Under the pieces are notes generated by a model. That model had not been told where the DNA came from, ran no database searches, and saw only the letters and a program-made list of their open reading frames with translations. Below are positions 13,292 to 19,934 of a stretch of DNA of 20,771 nucleotides, piece by piece. The stretch covers positions 1 to 20,771 of the forward strand of contig JAIRLH010000053.1 of the NCBI GenBank assembly GCA_031259485.1, in the 5' to 3' direction. This DNA comes from Elusimicrobiota bacterium. Lineage in GTDB: Bacteria > Elusimicrobiota > Elusimicrobia > Elusimicrobiales > Elusimicrobiaceae. Numbering within the stretch: the first letter of the stretch is position 1; every line of letters starts with the position of its first letter. Position numbers and translations under genes: made by a program.

Positions 13292-13757
13292 CACCGTTTA
13301 CATCGCCTTCGGCAGCAATAAGGGCGACAGCAAAAAAATCATCGCGGACGCGGTGACCGCGCTGGAAGCCTTCGGCAGCGTGGAAAAGATTTCCCCTCTG
13401 TTCATAACCGAACCCGAGGGTTTTAAAGACCAGCCGGATTTCGTCAACGGCGCTCTGGAATTTAAAACCGCGCTCGCCCCGCAGGATTTGCTGCGCGCGC
13501 TTAAAGATATTGAAACGCGGCTTGGCCGCGCGAAAACCATCGCCGGCGGTCCCAGGGAAATTGACCTTGACATCATTTTTTATAATTCTCAGACGGTGCA
13601 AACGCCGCAGCTCACCATACCGCATCCCCGCGCGGACGCGCGGGAATTTGTGCTGCTGCCCTTAAGTTTCATCGCGCCGGATTTCCGGCATCCGCTGACG
13701 GGCAGGAGCGTCCAGCAGGTGCTGCGCGAGGTTATACGCGCAAAGTATCCGGCGTAA
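13272..13757 (+). CDS. folK: 6-hydroxymethyl-7,8-dihydropterin pyrophosphokinase
   Basis: FolK transfers pyrophosphate from ATP to hydroxymethyl-dihydropterin, making the FolP substrate. The 161 residues match the single-domain form. F-G-S-N-K-G-D (13-19) is the N-terminal signature, G-G-P-R-E-I-D-L-D-I-I (92-102) holds the magnesium aspartates D98 and D100, and I-P-H-P-R (116-120) with R-E-F-V-L-L-P-L (124-131) completes the substrate site. It is not fused to FolB or FolP, as happens elsewhere. AAGGA lies nine bases before the ATG. It overlaps the PTPS-III gene by 20 bp, so the product of that enzyme and the substrate of this one are made from adjacent coupled genes. Confidence 0.96.
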   Translation: MPAANSNTVYIAFGSNKGDSKKIIADAVTALEAFGSVEKISPLFITEPEGFKDQPDFVNGALEFKTALAPQDLLRALKDIETRLGRAKTIAGGPREIDLDIIFYNSQTVQTPQLTIPHPRADAREFVLLPLSFIAPDFRHPLTGRSVQQVLREVIRAKYPA

Positions 13758-13790
13758 AATTATAAATACGTAAAAAATCAGGAGGATAAA

Positions 13791-14183
13791 ATGAAAAAGT
13801 TGATACTAGCGGCATTCGTAATGTGCCTTGCCGGCGGCGTATACGCGGCAAACCAGCAATGCTTCTACGGCAAAAACTGCGTAGACGGCAAACTGGTCGG
13901 CGAGCGCAGCCACCAAAGCCGGCGCGCGCATAAACACCCGGGCTTTGCAAAACACGGCCACAAAATGCATAAGCCCTGCGGCGTGAAAGCCGCCGCCTGC
14001 CCGTGTAAAGAAGAAGGCAAACCCTGCGCCTGCAAAACCAAAATAGAGGAAAATAAAGAAGGCTGTTCCAACTGCAAAGCAAAGGGCGGACCCTGCGCCT
14101 GCGCGCAGGATAAGCACCGCGGCTGCAAAGATAAAAAGCACGATCGCAATGCTCGGCAAACCCGCGGCAAAGACAAAAAATAA
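13791..14183 (+). CDS. Small secreted His/Cys-rich, probably metal-binding protein
   Basis: The 130-residue protein has a signal peptide (K2-K3, hydrophobic 4-16, cleavage near V-Y-A-A at 20). The mature part has no hydrophobic core and is Lys/Gly-rich, with a His cluster (H41, H47, H49, H55, H57, H60) followed by Cys pairs: C70-P-C72, C79-A-C81, C92-S-N-C95 and C102-A-C104. There are 12 Cys and 8 His in the mature chain. The paired Cys and His clusters suggest metal binding in the periplasm or outside the cell, somewhat like a metallothionein, but no known family is recognised. The start is very well supported by AGGAGG seven bases ahead of the ATG. It follows folK by 33 bp and may be co-transcribed; a hairpin at 14214 follows. 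Confidence 0.75.
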   Translation: MKKLILAAFVMCLAGGVYAANQQCFYGKNCVDGKLVGERSHQSRRAHKHPGFAKHGHKMHKPCGVKAAACPCKEEGKPCACKTKIEENKEGCSNCKAKGGPCACAQDKHRGCKDKKHDRNARQTRGKDKK

Positions 14184-14213
14184 AGCGGGATTCTGAATTA
14201 AAGCAGTTTCTAA

Positions 14214-14247
14214 CCGCCGTTATTGCGAGTCCCCGCAATGACGGCGG
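14214..14247 (+). repeat. Hairpin made from the CGTCATTGCG repeat
   Basis: CCGCCGTTATTGCG (14214-14227) pairs with CGCAATGACGGCGG (14234-14247) over 14 bp with one G-T wobble and a six-base loop. It is a foldback copy of the CGTCATTGCGAG family. There is no T-run after it, so classic termination is unlikely, but it could block 3' exonucleases after the folP-folK-His/Cys transcript. The rest of the 14184-14479 gap has a small stem at 14259-14279, T-rich DNA near 14310-14330 and the csp promoter. Confidence 0.7.
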
Positions 14248-14404
14248 AATGTGTCTGAGCGGCAAAAGCGCAATGCCGCCGCATATATTATATCGGTTTG
14301 TCAAGCGGTTTTTGTTTTTTCGGTTTTGCCGCGCCGCCGTCGTGCAAGTACGCGCAGGCAGCCGTTTCGGCAAAATAAAATGATTAATTGCGCGAAATTT
14401 ATTG

Positions 14405-14410
14405 TATAAT
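14405..14410 (+). promoter_or_regulatory. -10 box of the cold-shock gene
   Basis: A perfect TATAAT; only a weak -35-like TGATTA is found at 14381-14386 (18-bp spacer). The predicted start near 14417 gives a structured leader of about 63 bases before the ATG at 14480, including GTCTC-TTA-GAGAC at 14437-14449. Long leaders are typical of cold-shock mRNAs. Confidence 0.6.
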
Positions 14411-14437
14411 TTATATGAGGGCGCAAAATCCTCTATG

Positions 14438-14448
14438 TCTCTTAGAGA
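14438..14448 (+). repeat. csp 5' UTR inverted repeat, partner of 14686-14696
   Basis: TCTCTTAGAGA at 14438-14448 is the exact reverse complement of TCTCTAAGAGA at 14686-14696, three bases past the csp stop codon. Each is also a near-perfect palindrome, so each can fold locally or pair with the other across the coding sequence. Confidence 0.6.
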
Positions 14449-14479
14449 CTTAAGTTCACATACAAGGAAGTATAAAGTA

Positions 14480-14683
14480 ATGGCAAACGGTAAAGTAAAG
14501 TGGTTTAACGATCAGAAAGGCTATGGCTTCATCACCCCTGAAGACGGTTCAAAAGATCTTTTTGTTCACTATCAGGAAATTCAAGGCGACGGTTTCAAAA
14601 CCTTAGCCGAAGGTCAGGAAGTTACCTTTGAAGTCGTAGAATCCGACAAGGGTCCTAAGGCTGTAAAGGTCAATAAGAAGTAA
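14480..14683 (+). CDS. Cold-shock family RNA-binding protein
   Basis: CspA-family proteins are single OB-fold domains that bind single-stranded RNA and DNA and melt structured mRNAs. The 67 residues carry RNP1, K-G-Y-G-F-I (13-18), and RNP2, D-L-F-V-H-Y (26-31), with the canonical M-A-N-G-K-V-K-W-F-N opening. An open frame extends 26 codons upstream to 14402, but that segment is leader: the family start is at 14480, with AAGGAAG nine bases before it, and the -10 box lies at 14405. Codon use is A/T-richer and more even than in neighbouring genes, consistent with high expression. It is monocistronic, with its own promoter and terminator. Confidence 0.97.
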   Translation: MANGKVKWFNDQKGYGFITPEDGSKDLFVHYQEIQGDGFKTLAEGQEVTFEVVESDKGPKAVKVNKK

Positions 14684-14685
14684 AA

Positions 14686-14696
14686 TCTCTAAGAGA
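14686..14696 (+). repeat. csp 3' UTR inverted repeat, partner of 14438-14448
   Basis: TCTCTAAGAGA lies three bases after the csp stop, itself palindromic (ATCTCT/AGAGAT at 14685-14697), and is the exact reverse complement of the leader motif at 14438-14448. Confidence 0.6.
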
Positions 14697-14717
14697 TAAA
14701 CTTTTTTGACTTCGAAG

Positions 14718-14755
14718 AAAACCTGCGTACGGCATCACCGCCGCCGCAGGTTTTT
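14718..14755 (+). terminator. Intrinsic terminator after csp
   Basis: AAAACCTGCG (14718-14727) pairs with CGCAGGTTTT (14745-14754) and a T-run closes at 14755. The 17-base interior can add a small GC helix. It lies 34 bases past the csp stop. Confidence 0.88.
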
Positions 14756-14785
14756 AGTTGCGCTTTGCGTGCACTCTGTCTTTGC

Positions 14786-14858
14786 CGTCATTGCGAGCGT
14801 ATGCGGAGCAATCTTGTGTCGTAAAGCATAAACCATTTTATTCATTCCGGATTGCTTC
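14786..14858 (+). repeat. CGTCATTGCGAG...CCGGATTGCTTC intergenic repeat
   Basis: CGTCATTGCGAG (14786-14797) is followed by GAGCAATC (14807-14814) and then by TTCCGGATTGCTTC (14845-14858), an inverted partner of the AGCAATCCGGAA end seen at 11329. The GC-rich tract after it (14859-14892) may belong to the same unit. It fills the gap between the csp terminator and the MATE gene and is the most complete copy in the window. Confidence 0.65.
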
Positions 14859-14915
14859 GGGCCGCAAAGGGCCCGCGCGGCGACGGCTGCGAAGGTTTTC
14901 AAAACTCAAAATAAC

Positions 14916-16304
14916 ATGTCCAAAACCGTAAACATATTAAAAATAGCCAAAAGGGACGAGCCCGGCTCGGCCGGCCTTCTGCTGCGCGTCGCAGTGCCGC
15001 TGATTATCACAACTTCGTCGCAAAGCATAATGCAGTTTGTGGACAGGATGTTCCTTTCATGGTACAGCACGGACACGCTGGCCGCGTGCCTGCCGGCGGG
15101 GTTGATGTCATTTGCCATAATTTCTTTCTTCATGGGCACATGCGGATATACCAGCGTGTTCATCGCCAATTATTACGGGCAGAAGCGTTATGCCAGCCTG
15201 AGCGTCGCCTTATGGCAGGGCGTTTTGGTGGGCGCGGCGTGCTGGGTTATCATCGCCGCGCTTACGCCGGTCGGTGATTATATTATAGGCCTCTCGCGGC
15301 ACGCGCCGGAAGTAAAAGTTCTGGAAAGGCAGTATTTCAACATACTCACGCTTTTCGGCGGGCTTGCCGTCATCAATAATGCGCTGGCGGGTTTCTTTAC
15401 CGGCCAGGGCAGGACGGAAGTCACCATGTGGGTGAGCCTTTGGGGCAATATCGTCAACGTGGCTCTTTCTTACGCGATGATATTCGGCAAATTCGGCTTT
15501 CCCGAGATGGGCATAGCCGGCGCGGCGTGGTCAACCGTTATCGGCAGCTTCAGCATAACGCTGATTTTCCTGTGCATGATTCTGAGCCCGCGCGTACGCA
15601 AAAAATTCCGCACGCACAGGCTGTTCGGTTTTCACGCGCCTTCGGCGCGGCGGCTGGTGAAATACGGGCTGCCCAACGGCTTCGGGTTTTTTATGGATAT
15701 TTTTTCCTTTTCCGTATTCGCTTTTTTTACTGGCAATATTGATAAAATTTCCCTTGCGGCCAGCAATATAGTGCTTACGCTGCAGTCAATAATTTTCATG
15801 CCGCTGCTCGGGCTTGCCATAGCCGGTCAGATACTTATGGGCCAGTACGTCGGCCGCAGGCAGACGGATTACGGCGTCAAAACAACTTTCACGGCGCTTA
15901 AAATCGGCGCGTGTTACGTTATTTTGATATCAATAATGTTTTTGTCCGCGCCCAGGTTTTTTACGGGCATGTTCGCGGGCGGCGCGTTCAGCGCTGACAT
16001 GGCGCTCATACTTGACAGAACAGTGCCTTTGATGTGGATGCTCTGCGTCTTTGTCTGGGGCGATTTGACTTATCTCGTATTCGGCGACGCCATACGCGGC
16101 GCGGGCGATACGCGTTTCCACATGAAGGCCATGGCCTGCTGCGCGCTGCTGCTGATTTGCGGCAGCTGGCTTATAGTCGGAGTTTTGGGCGGCGGGATAA
16201 TAGCGGCTTGGCTGTGGATTACTTTTTATGCCGGCGCGACCGGCGCGGTAATGGCGTGGCGCTTCTTCAGCAAACGCTGGCAGGGCATAGACATAACGGC
16301 ATAA
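14916..16304 (+). CDS. MATE family efflux transporter
   Basis: MATE transporters export drugs and metabolites using sodium or proton gradients. The 462-residue, strongly hydrophobic protein has the usual 12-helix, two-half layout. F-V-D-R-M-F-L-S-W-Y in helix 1 (41-50) carries the acidic residue near the family's cation site. F-F-T-G-Q-G-R-T-E-V (160-169) and N-I-V-N-V-A-L-S-Y-A-M-I-F-G-K-F-G-F (178-195) followed by G-I-A-G-A-A-W-S-T (199-207) are classic MATE blocks. The second half repeats G-D-A-I-R-G-A-G-D-T-R near 388. No Shine-Dalgarno is close to the ATG at 14916; only a distant GAAGG. It is bounded by the repeat at 14786-14858 and by the convergent bioY-like gene. Substrate unknown. 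Confidence 0.94.
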   Translation: MSKTVNILKIAKRDEPGSAGLLLRVAVPLIITTSSQSIMQFVDRMFLSWYSTDTLAACLPAGLMSFAIISFFMGTCGYTSVFIANYYGQKRYASLSVALWQGVLVGAACWVIIAALTPVGDYIIGLSRHAPEVKVLERQYFNILTLFGGLAVINNALAGFFTGQGRTEVTMWVSLWGNIVNVALSYAMIFGKFGFPEMGIAGAAWSTVIGSFSITLIFLCMILSPRVRKKFRTHRLFGFHAPSARRLVKYGLPNGFGFFMDIFSFSVFAFFTGNIDKISLAASNIVLTLQSIIFMPLLGLAIAGQILMGQYVGRRQTDYGVKTTFTALKIGACYVILISIMFLSAPRFFTGMFAGGAFSADMALILDRTVPLMWMLCVFVWGDLTYLVFGDAIRGAGDTRFHMKAMACCALLLICGSWLIVGVLGGGIIAAWLWITFYAGATGAVMAWRFFSKRWQGIDITA

Positions 16305-16357
16305 AGTTTTTATAAACGAAAAAATCAGGGGGCTTTCTCATATCGCAAGTTGAACCG

Positions 16358-16864
16358 CTACCACTTTTTTATAAGTTTTGTGACATAGGTGGCAAGACAG
16401 ACTTTAAACAAACCTCCGAGTAGGAACGGATAAAAACCCAAAGCGAAAGCGTTTTCAACAAATTTTGACAGCCATATGCTGCCGCAGGTTAAAATAATCG
16501 CTTCGCCAAGGCAGAAAGCCAGAAAACTTGCGGGCACATTAGAAACGATCTTGCTTTCAAACATCCAGCCTATCACATAAGCCGCTATGACAAAGCCGAC
16601 TATATATCCGGCGGTAAACATGCCCGCGTTTATTACCGGCAGGCCCGCCAGCCCCAGCGCGATATAAGTAATTACCGAAAGCGCGCCTTTTTTACCCAGC
16701 GCGGCCGCCACGAGCAGCGTGGCCAGCGTCTGCATGGTGAGCGGCACCGGCGTAAAAGGCATAAACACGGCTATCTTGGAGAGCATGGCTATAAACAACG
16801 CGCCGCCGATTATTGCGGATATTTCTTTTGAAATTACGTTTTTTAAAATTTTCACCTTTTCCAT
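16358..16864 (-). CDS. bioY: BioY-family transporter, atypical
   Basis: BioY is the substrate-binding membrane subunit of biotin ECF transporters. The 168-residue, six-helix protein has the family signature P-F-T-P-V-P-L-T-M-Q-T-L (36-47), G-K-K-G-A-L-S (58-64) and G-L-A-G-L-P-V (71-77). Two features are unusual. After G-L-P-V the usual G-G-x-x-x-L-x-G-P-T-G-G-Y loop is shortened by roughly eight residues, going straight to T84-A-G-Y. Near the C-terminus the usual G-D-L-x-K reads G150-G151-L-F-K154, losing the conserved Asp. Substrate specificity may therefore differ, so biotin is a family-based guess. GAGAGGA lies about nine bases before the ATG. No EcfT/EcfA genes are adjacent. It is divergent from the 16939 gene and converges on the MATE gene. 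Confidence 0.85.
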   Translation of the reverse strand: MEKVKILKNVISKEISAIIGGALFIAMLSKIAVFMPFTPVPLTMQTLATLLVAAALGKKGALSVITYIALGLAGLPVINAGMFTAGYIVGFVIAAYVIGWMFESKIVSNVPASFLAFCLGEAIILTCGSIWLSKFVENAFALGFYPFLLGGLFKVCLATYVTKLIKKW

Positions 16865-16926
16865 AAATTATATCCTCTCTTGTTTTATGACGGCGGCGGC
16901 GCGCCGCAATAACTTTTTATATATTA

Positions 16927-16932
16927 TATAAT
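16927..16932 (+). promoter_or_regulatory. -10 box giving a probable leaderless transcript
   Basis: TATAAT ends seven bases before the A of the ATG at 16939, the usual distance to a transcription start. The following gene has no Shine-Dalgarno. The -35 region is not recognisable. Confidence 0.45.
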
Positions 16933-16938
16933 AATCGT

Positions 16939-18459
16939 ATGGATTTGTGGCGAGCGCTGAAAATTTCCGTTTTTGCCGCAAGCCTCGCCGCTTTTGCGGG
17001 CGACGAGGCTTACGCGGTGCTTTTTGCCGCGCAGGATAAAGGCTTCACGGTTGATCTGCCCTCCGCGTGGATTAAAGTAAATCCGCAGGATCACGAAGTG
17101 CTGTCCCTAAAGCGCGACGCGGCCACAATCAAAATAGCGAGCGTGCCCGAGTGCAATTCCTACGATTGCATAGAAAACGAAACCCAAAAAGCGCTTGAAT
17201 TCGTCAAATCCAAAAAATTCCGCGTGCTGGAAAACACTTACAGCGGCGAAATAATAAAACGCACCGAGTTTTCCACCGGAGACCCGCTTTTGTCCTTCAA
17301 TTATTCCGGCGCGGCGGTGGATTTTACCACGGCGTATTTCCTGGCTGACGGCAGGGCTTATTACGTCGGAATTAAAGGCCTGCCTTACGTGGAGGCGGAT
17401 TTGATTTTGTCCTTCATCTCGCCCGCCGCCAAACCTACCGCCGCTTCCGCCGGCGCGCCCGCGCCGCGCCTGTTCAACGAGCCTGCGGTTGAAGATATTT
17501 ACGGGCAGGATATTGCCGCGCCGCACGCGCCAGAACAACAGGCCTTGCCGCTTGAGGCGGAGCCAATCCCCGCGCGGAAGCCGGCTGGCGCGCTTACGCC
17601 TTTTCACGTCGCCGCTCTGGCGGCGGCGGGTTATTTCTTTCTCATTGCGCTGGCTTTCGCGCTGCGGCTAGTAGCGCGGGGCAAAGCCATGCCGGACGCG
17701 GCAAACCCGCGTTCGGGCTATCCCGTAAAAGGGGAGCGGCTTTACGGCTCGCCGGATTTATTTTTCCATCTTCATGACAACCAGGGCAATAATTACGTGG
17801 CAAACTGCAGCCGCTGGGCCGGCATTCTTATGGGCATGGGGCTTGCCGGCGCTTTGTTTTTTTTGTTCCTGCGCTTCGCGGCCGATTATGCTTTTACTTC
17901 CGGCTTCGTTATGGCGCACGCGGCGGTGGCTAATACGATTATTTCCGTTTCGGCTTTGTTAAGCCTTTTGGGGCTTCTATTTTTCGCGGCGGGTTTTACG
18001 CTGCGGCTGCTATTTGGCGTAAAAGTTTATATTTACGACGACAAAGGCGCGCTTGCCTTTAAAGCCGTGCAAAAAGGCCTGCATCCGCTGAAGGAAGAAT
18101 ATATCATTGCCGACGGCAAATCCGCCGTCGTTATGCGTCTGCGGCGAGCGCGCTTCCTGCCGCGGCGCAGATGGGTTTTGTATAACGCCGGCGGCGAAAT
18201 CGCCGTGATAAGGGAAAAGTCTTTCGTTAAAGCCCTGCTGCGTATGCTGTTGGGGCATATGTGCGGTTTCCTGCGCGCGGATTACGACGTAAAAGGCCGC
18301 ATCGGCAGCAGCGGGGGTTTGATTTCGCGCGGGCATATTTTCGCCTATTTCCGCGGCGATATTGATAAGCCCGAAGCTATACCTTTTGCCCATTTCCTCG
18401 CCGCAGCCGCGGTGATTTACTCGCGCGACAGGGATAAATGGCACCCCTGGCCCAACTGA
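16939..18459 (+). CDS. Membrane protein of unknown function, three-part layout
   Basis: The 506-residue protein is not assigned to a family. It starts with a signal-like helix (8-26). Residues about 30-165 form a soluble extracytoplasmic domain with K-G-F-T-V-D-L-P-S-A-W and C71/C77; the layout recalls PsbP/DcrB-like folds, an inference only. A Pro/Ala-rich linker (162-218) leads to a helix at 221-246, a loop, then helices at 293-314 and 332-358. The last 150 residues are soluble, with short beta-like strands: V-K-V-Y-I-Y-D-D-K-G (361-370), V-V-M-R-L-R-R-A-R-F (397-406), W-V-L-Y-N-A-G-G-E-I (412-421). These loosely recall LURP-one/tubby-like barrels. The start lies at a probable leaderless promoter. 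dacB begins nine bases after the stop, suggesting co-transcription and an envelope role. Confidence 0.75.
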   Translation: MDLWRALKISVFAASLAAFAGDEAYAVLFAAQDKGFTVDLPSAWIKVNPQDHEVLSLKRDAATIKIASVPECNSYDCIENETQKALEFVKSKKFRVLENTYSGEIIKRTEFSTGDPLLSFNYSGAAVDFTTAYFLADGRAYYVGIKGLPYVEADLILSFISPAAKPTAASAGAPAPRLFNEPAVEDIYGQDIAAPHAPEQQALPLEAEPIPARKPAGALTPFHVAALAAAGYFFLIALAFALRLVARGKAMPDAANPRSGYPVKGERLYGSPDLFFHLHDNQGNNYVANCSRWAGILMGMGLAGALFFLFLRFAADYAFTSGFVMAHAAVANTIISVSALLSLLGLLFFAAGFTLRLLFGVKVYIYDDKGALAFKAVQKGLHPLKEEYIIADGKSAVVMRLRRARFLPRRRWVLYNAGGEIAVIREKSFVKALLRMLLGHMCGFLRADYDVKGRIGSSGGLISRGHIFAYFRGDIDKPEAIPFAHFLAAAAVIYSRDRDKWHPWPN

Positions 18460-18467
18460 GCGCGGCT

Positions 18468-19922
18468 ATGAAATATTTTTTGCGTGGTATAATTTTTCTG
18501 TTTCTGTGCCCCGCGCTTTTGCAAGCGCAGGGCATAATAAGCAGTCTGAGCGCGGAGCTCGCGAAAAGCCCTGTGTTTAAAGACGCGCAGTATTCCGTCT
18601 ACGCCAAATACGCCGGCGGCGCGGACATTATTTCAATTAATCCGGATTTACGCCTTGCCCCCGCCAGCACTTTAAAACTTTATACGACCGCCGCCGCGCT
18701 TGAAGAACTGGGGCCGGATTTCAGGTTTAAGACGGAGGTTTACGCCTCCGGCCGGCGCAAGGGCGGCGTACTGGCGGGCGATATTTACATAAAAGGCGGG
18801 GGCGACCCGACTTTAGGCTCCGTACGAATGCCGCTTACCCCCGCGCTTGAGGAGCTCTGCGACGACTGGGCGCGCGCCGTTAAAGCCGCCGGCATAAGGA
18901 CGATAAAAGGCAATATATACGCGGACAACTCAATCTACGGCGGAGTTTTGCTGCCGTGGCGCACAAGCTATCAGAATATAGGCAATTATTACGCCGCGCC
19001 CGTAGACGGCCTTAGCGCGCGCGATAATTCTTACGAGATTTATTTTGAGCCGTGCTCATCCGCCGGCCAGCAGGCAAAAGTGTTCAGGCTTGACCCGCAG
19101 ATAAAAGACCTTGACGTAATAAGCCATGTAAAGGCTTACGAAATCCCCGACAGGGAAATAATTTATATAAATTTTACGCCCGGCAGCAACGCGGTTAGAG
19201 CCTACGGCGGCATACAGGTGTCCGAAAAACCGCTGGAAGTCGCCGCGGCGATGCCCGACCCAGCCCTGTTTTTCGTTCAGTATCTTAAGGCAAAACTTGA
19301 GGAAGAGGGCGTGAAAGTCAAAGGCTCCGCGCTTGTGCTTGCCCCGCGCGGTTATGAGGACAAAAGGCTGCTTATCGCCCACCTTTCCCCGCCGCTGGCG
19401 GATATTGTCAGATATACAAACAAGCGCAGCTTCAATTTATACGCCGATACTTTGCTGCGCGCCCTGAGCGCATACCAGGGCGGCGACGGCAGCGCGCAGG
19501 ACGGCGCGCGCAGAATGCGGGATTTCCTCGTCAAACTGCGCGTTGACAATATAAATTTTGAAGTTTTTGACGGCAGCGGCCTCGCGCGCGATAATATAAC
19601 CAGCTGCCGCACCACCGTTGATATGCTTGAGGCGGTTTTAAGCCGGCCGTACAAAGATATTTTTATTGAATCGCTGCCCGTCGCGGGCGACCCTCTGGAC
19701 AACGGCGGTATGGCCGCGCGTCTCACGAAAAGCGCCGCGGCTTATAACGCTCGCGTTAAAACCGGCTCGCTTGACCGCGCGCGGGCGCACGCCGGCTATG
19801 TCAAAGACGCGCGCGGACGGGATATAGTTTTTTGTATAATGACAAATAACTTTAAAGGCGCGCTGTGGGAGACTAATCAAATGCACGAGGCCGTGATAGA
19901 CGCGCTCGCAAATTTAAAATAA
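18468..19922 (+). CDS. dacB: D-alanyl-D-alanine carboxypeptidase/endopeptidase (PBP4, S13)
   Basis: PBP4-type enzymes trim peptide cross-links in periplasmic peptidoglycan. From the ATG at 18468 it has 484 residues, as expected for S13. A signal peptide (K2, hydrophobic 8-18, cleavage after Q-A-Q near 21) precedes the mature enzyme. The three penicillin-binding motifs are present: S67-T-L-K70 in A-P-A-S-T-L-K, S321-F-N323 in K-R-S-F-N-L-Y-A, and K431-T-G433 in R-V-K-T-G-S-L. The insert between the first two motifs (about 70-320) is characteristic of class C PBPs. An ATG ten codons upstream (18438) would overlap the previous gene and blunt the signal peptide; it is less likely, although 18468 has only a weak ribosome site. 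era follows 12 bp later. Confidence 0.95.
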   Translation: MKYFLRGIIFLFLCPALLQAQGIISSLSAELAKSPVFKDAQYSVYAKYAGGADIISINPDLRLAPASTLKLYTTAAALEELGPDFRFKTEVYASGRRKGGVLAGDIYIKGGGDPTLGSVRMPLTPALEELCDDWARAVKAAGIRTIKGNIYADNSIYGGVLLPWRTSYQNIGNYYAAPVDGLSARDNSYEIYFEPCSSAGQQAKVFRLDPQIKDLDVISHVKAYEIPDREIIYINFTPGSNAVRAYGGIQVSEKPLEVAAAMPDPALFFVQYLKAKLEEEGVKVKGSALVLAPRGYEDKRLLIAHLSPPLADIVRYTNKRSFNLYADTLLRALSAYQGGDGSAQDGARRMRDFLVKLRVDNINFEVFDGSGLARDNITSCRTTVDMLEAVLSRPYKDIFIESLPVAGDPLDNGGMAARLTKSAAAYNARVKTGSLDRARAHAGYVKDARGRDIVFCIMTNNFKGALWETNQMHEAVIDALANLK

Positions 19923-19934
19923 CCGGATTTTGTT

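Noticed and set aside
13806..14159. A hydrophobic 117-codon minus-strand frame
   Set aside because: Hydrophobicity comes from reading GC-rich Lys/Ala codons backwards; no start signal and fully inside a supported gene.
14214..14247. Intrinsic terminator after the His/Cys-rich gene
   Set aside because: The stem is excellent but no T-run follows; classed as a repeat-derived hairpin instead.
14283..14310. Minus-strand promoter from TTGACA and TATAAT
   Set aside because: Both hexamers exist but are separated by only six bases, far from the needed 16-18, and no minus-strand gene follows.
13732..14373. A 213-codon minus-strand frame over the His/Cys-rich gene
   Set aside because: Arg/Cys-rich composition typical of an antisense shadow; the plus-strand gene has a perfect ribosome site and signal peptide.
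14402..14479. N-terminal extension of the cold-shock protein
   Set aside because: It overlaps the -10 box and leader hairpin; family proteins start at the M-A-N-G-K-V-K-W sequence at 14480.
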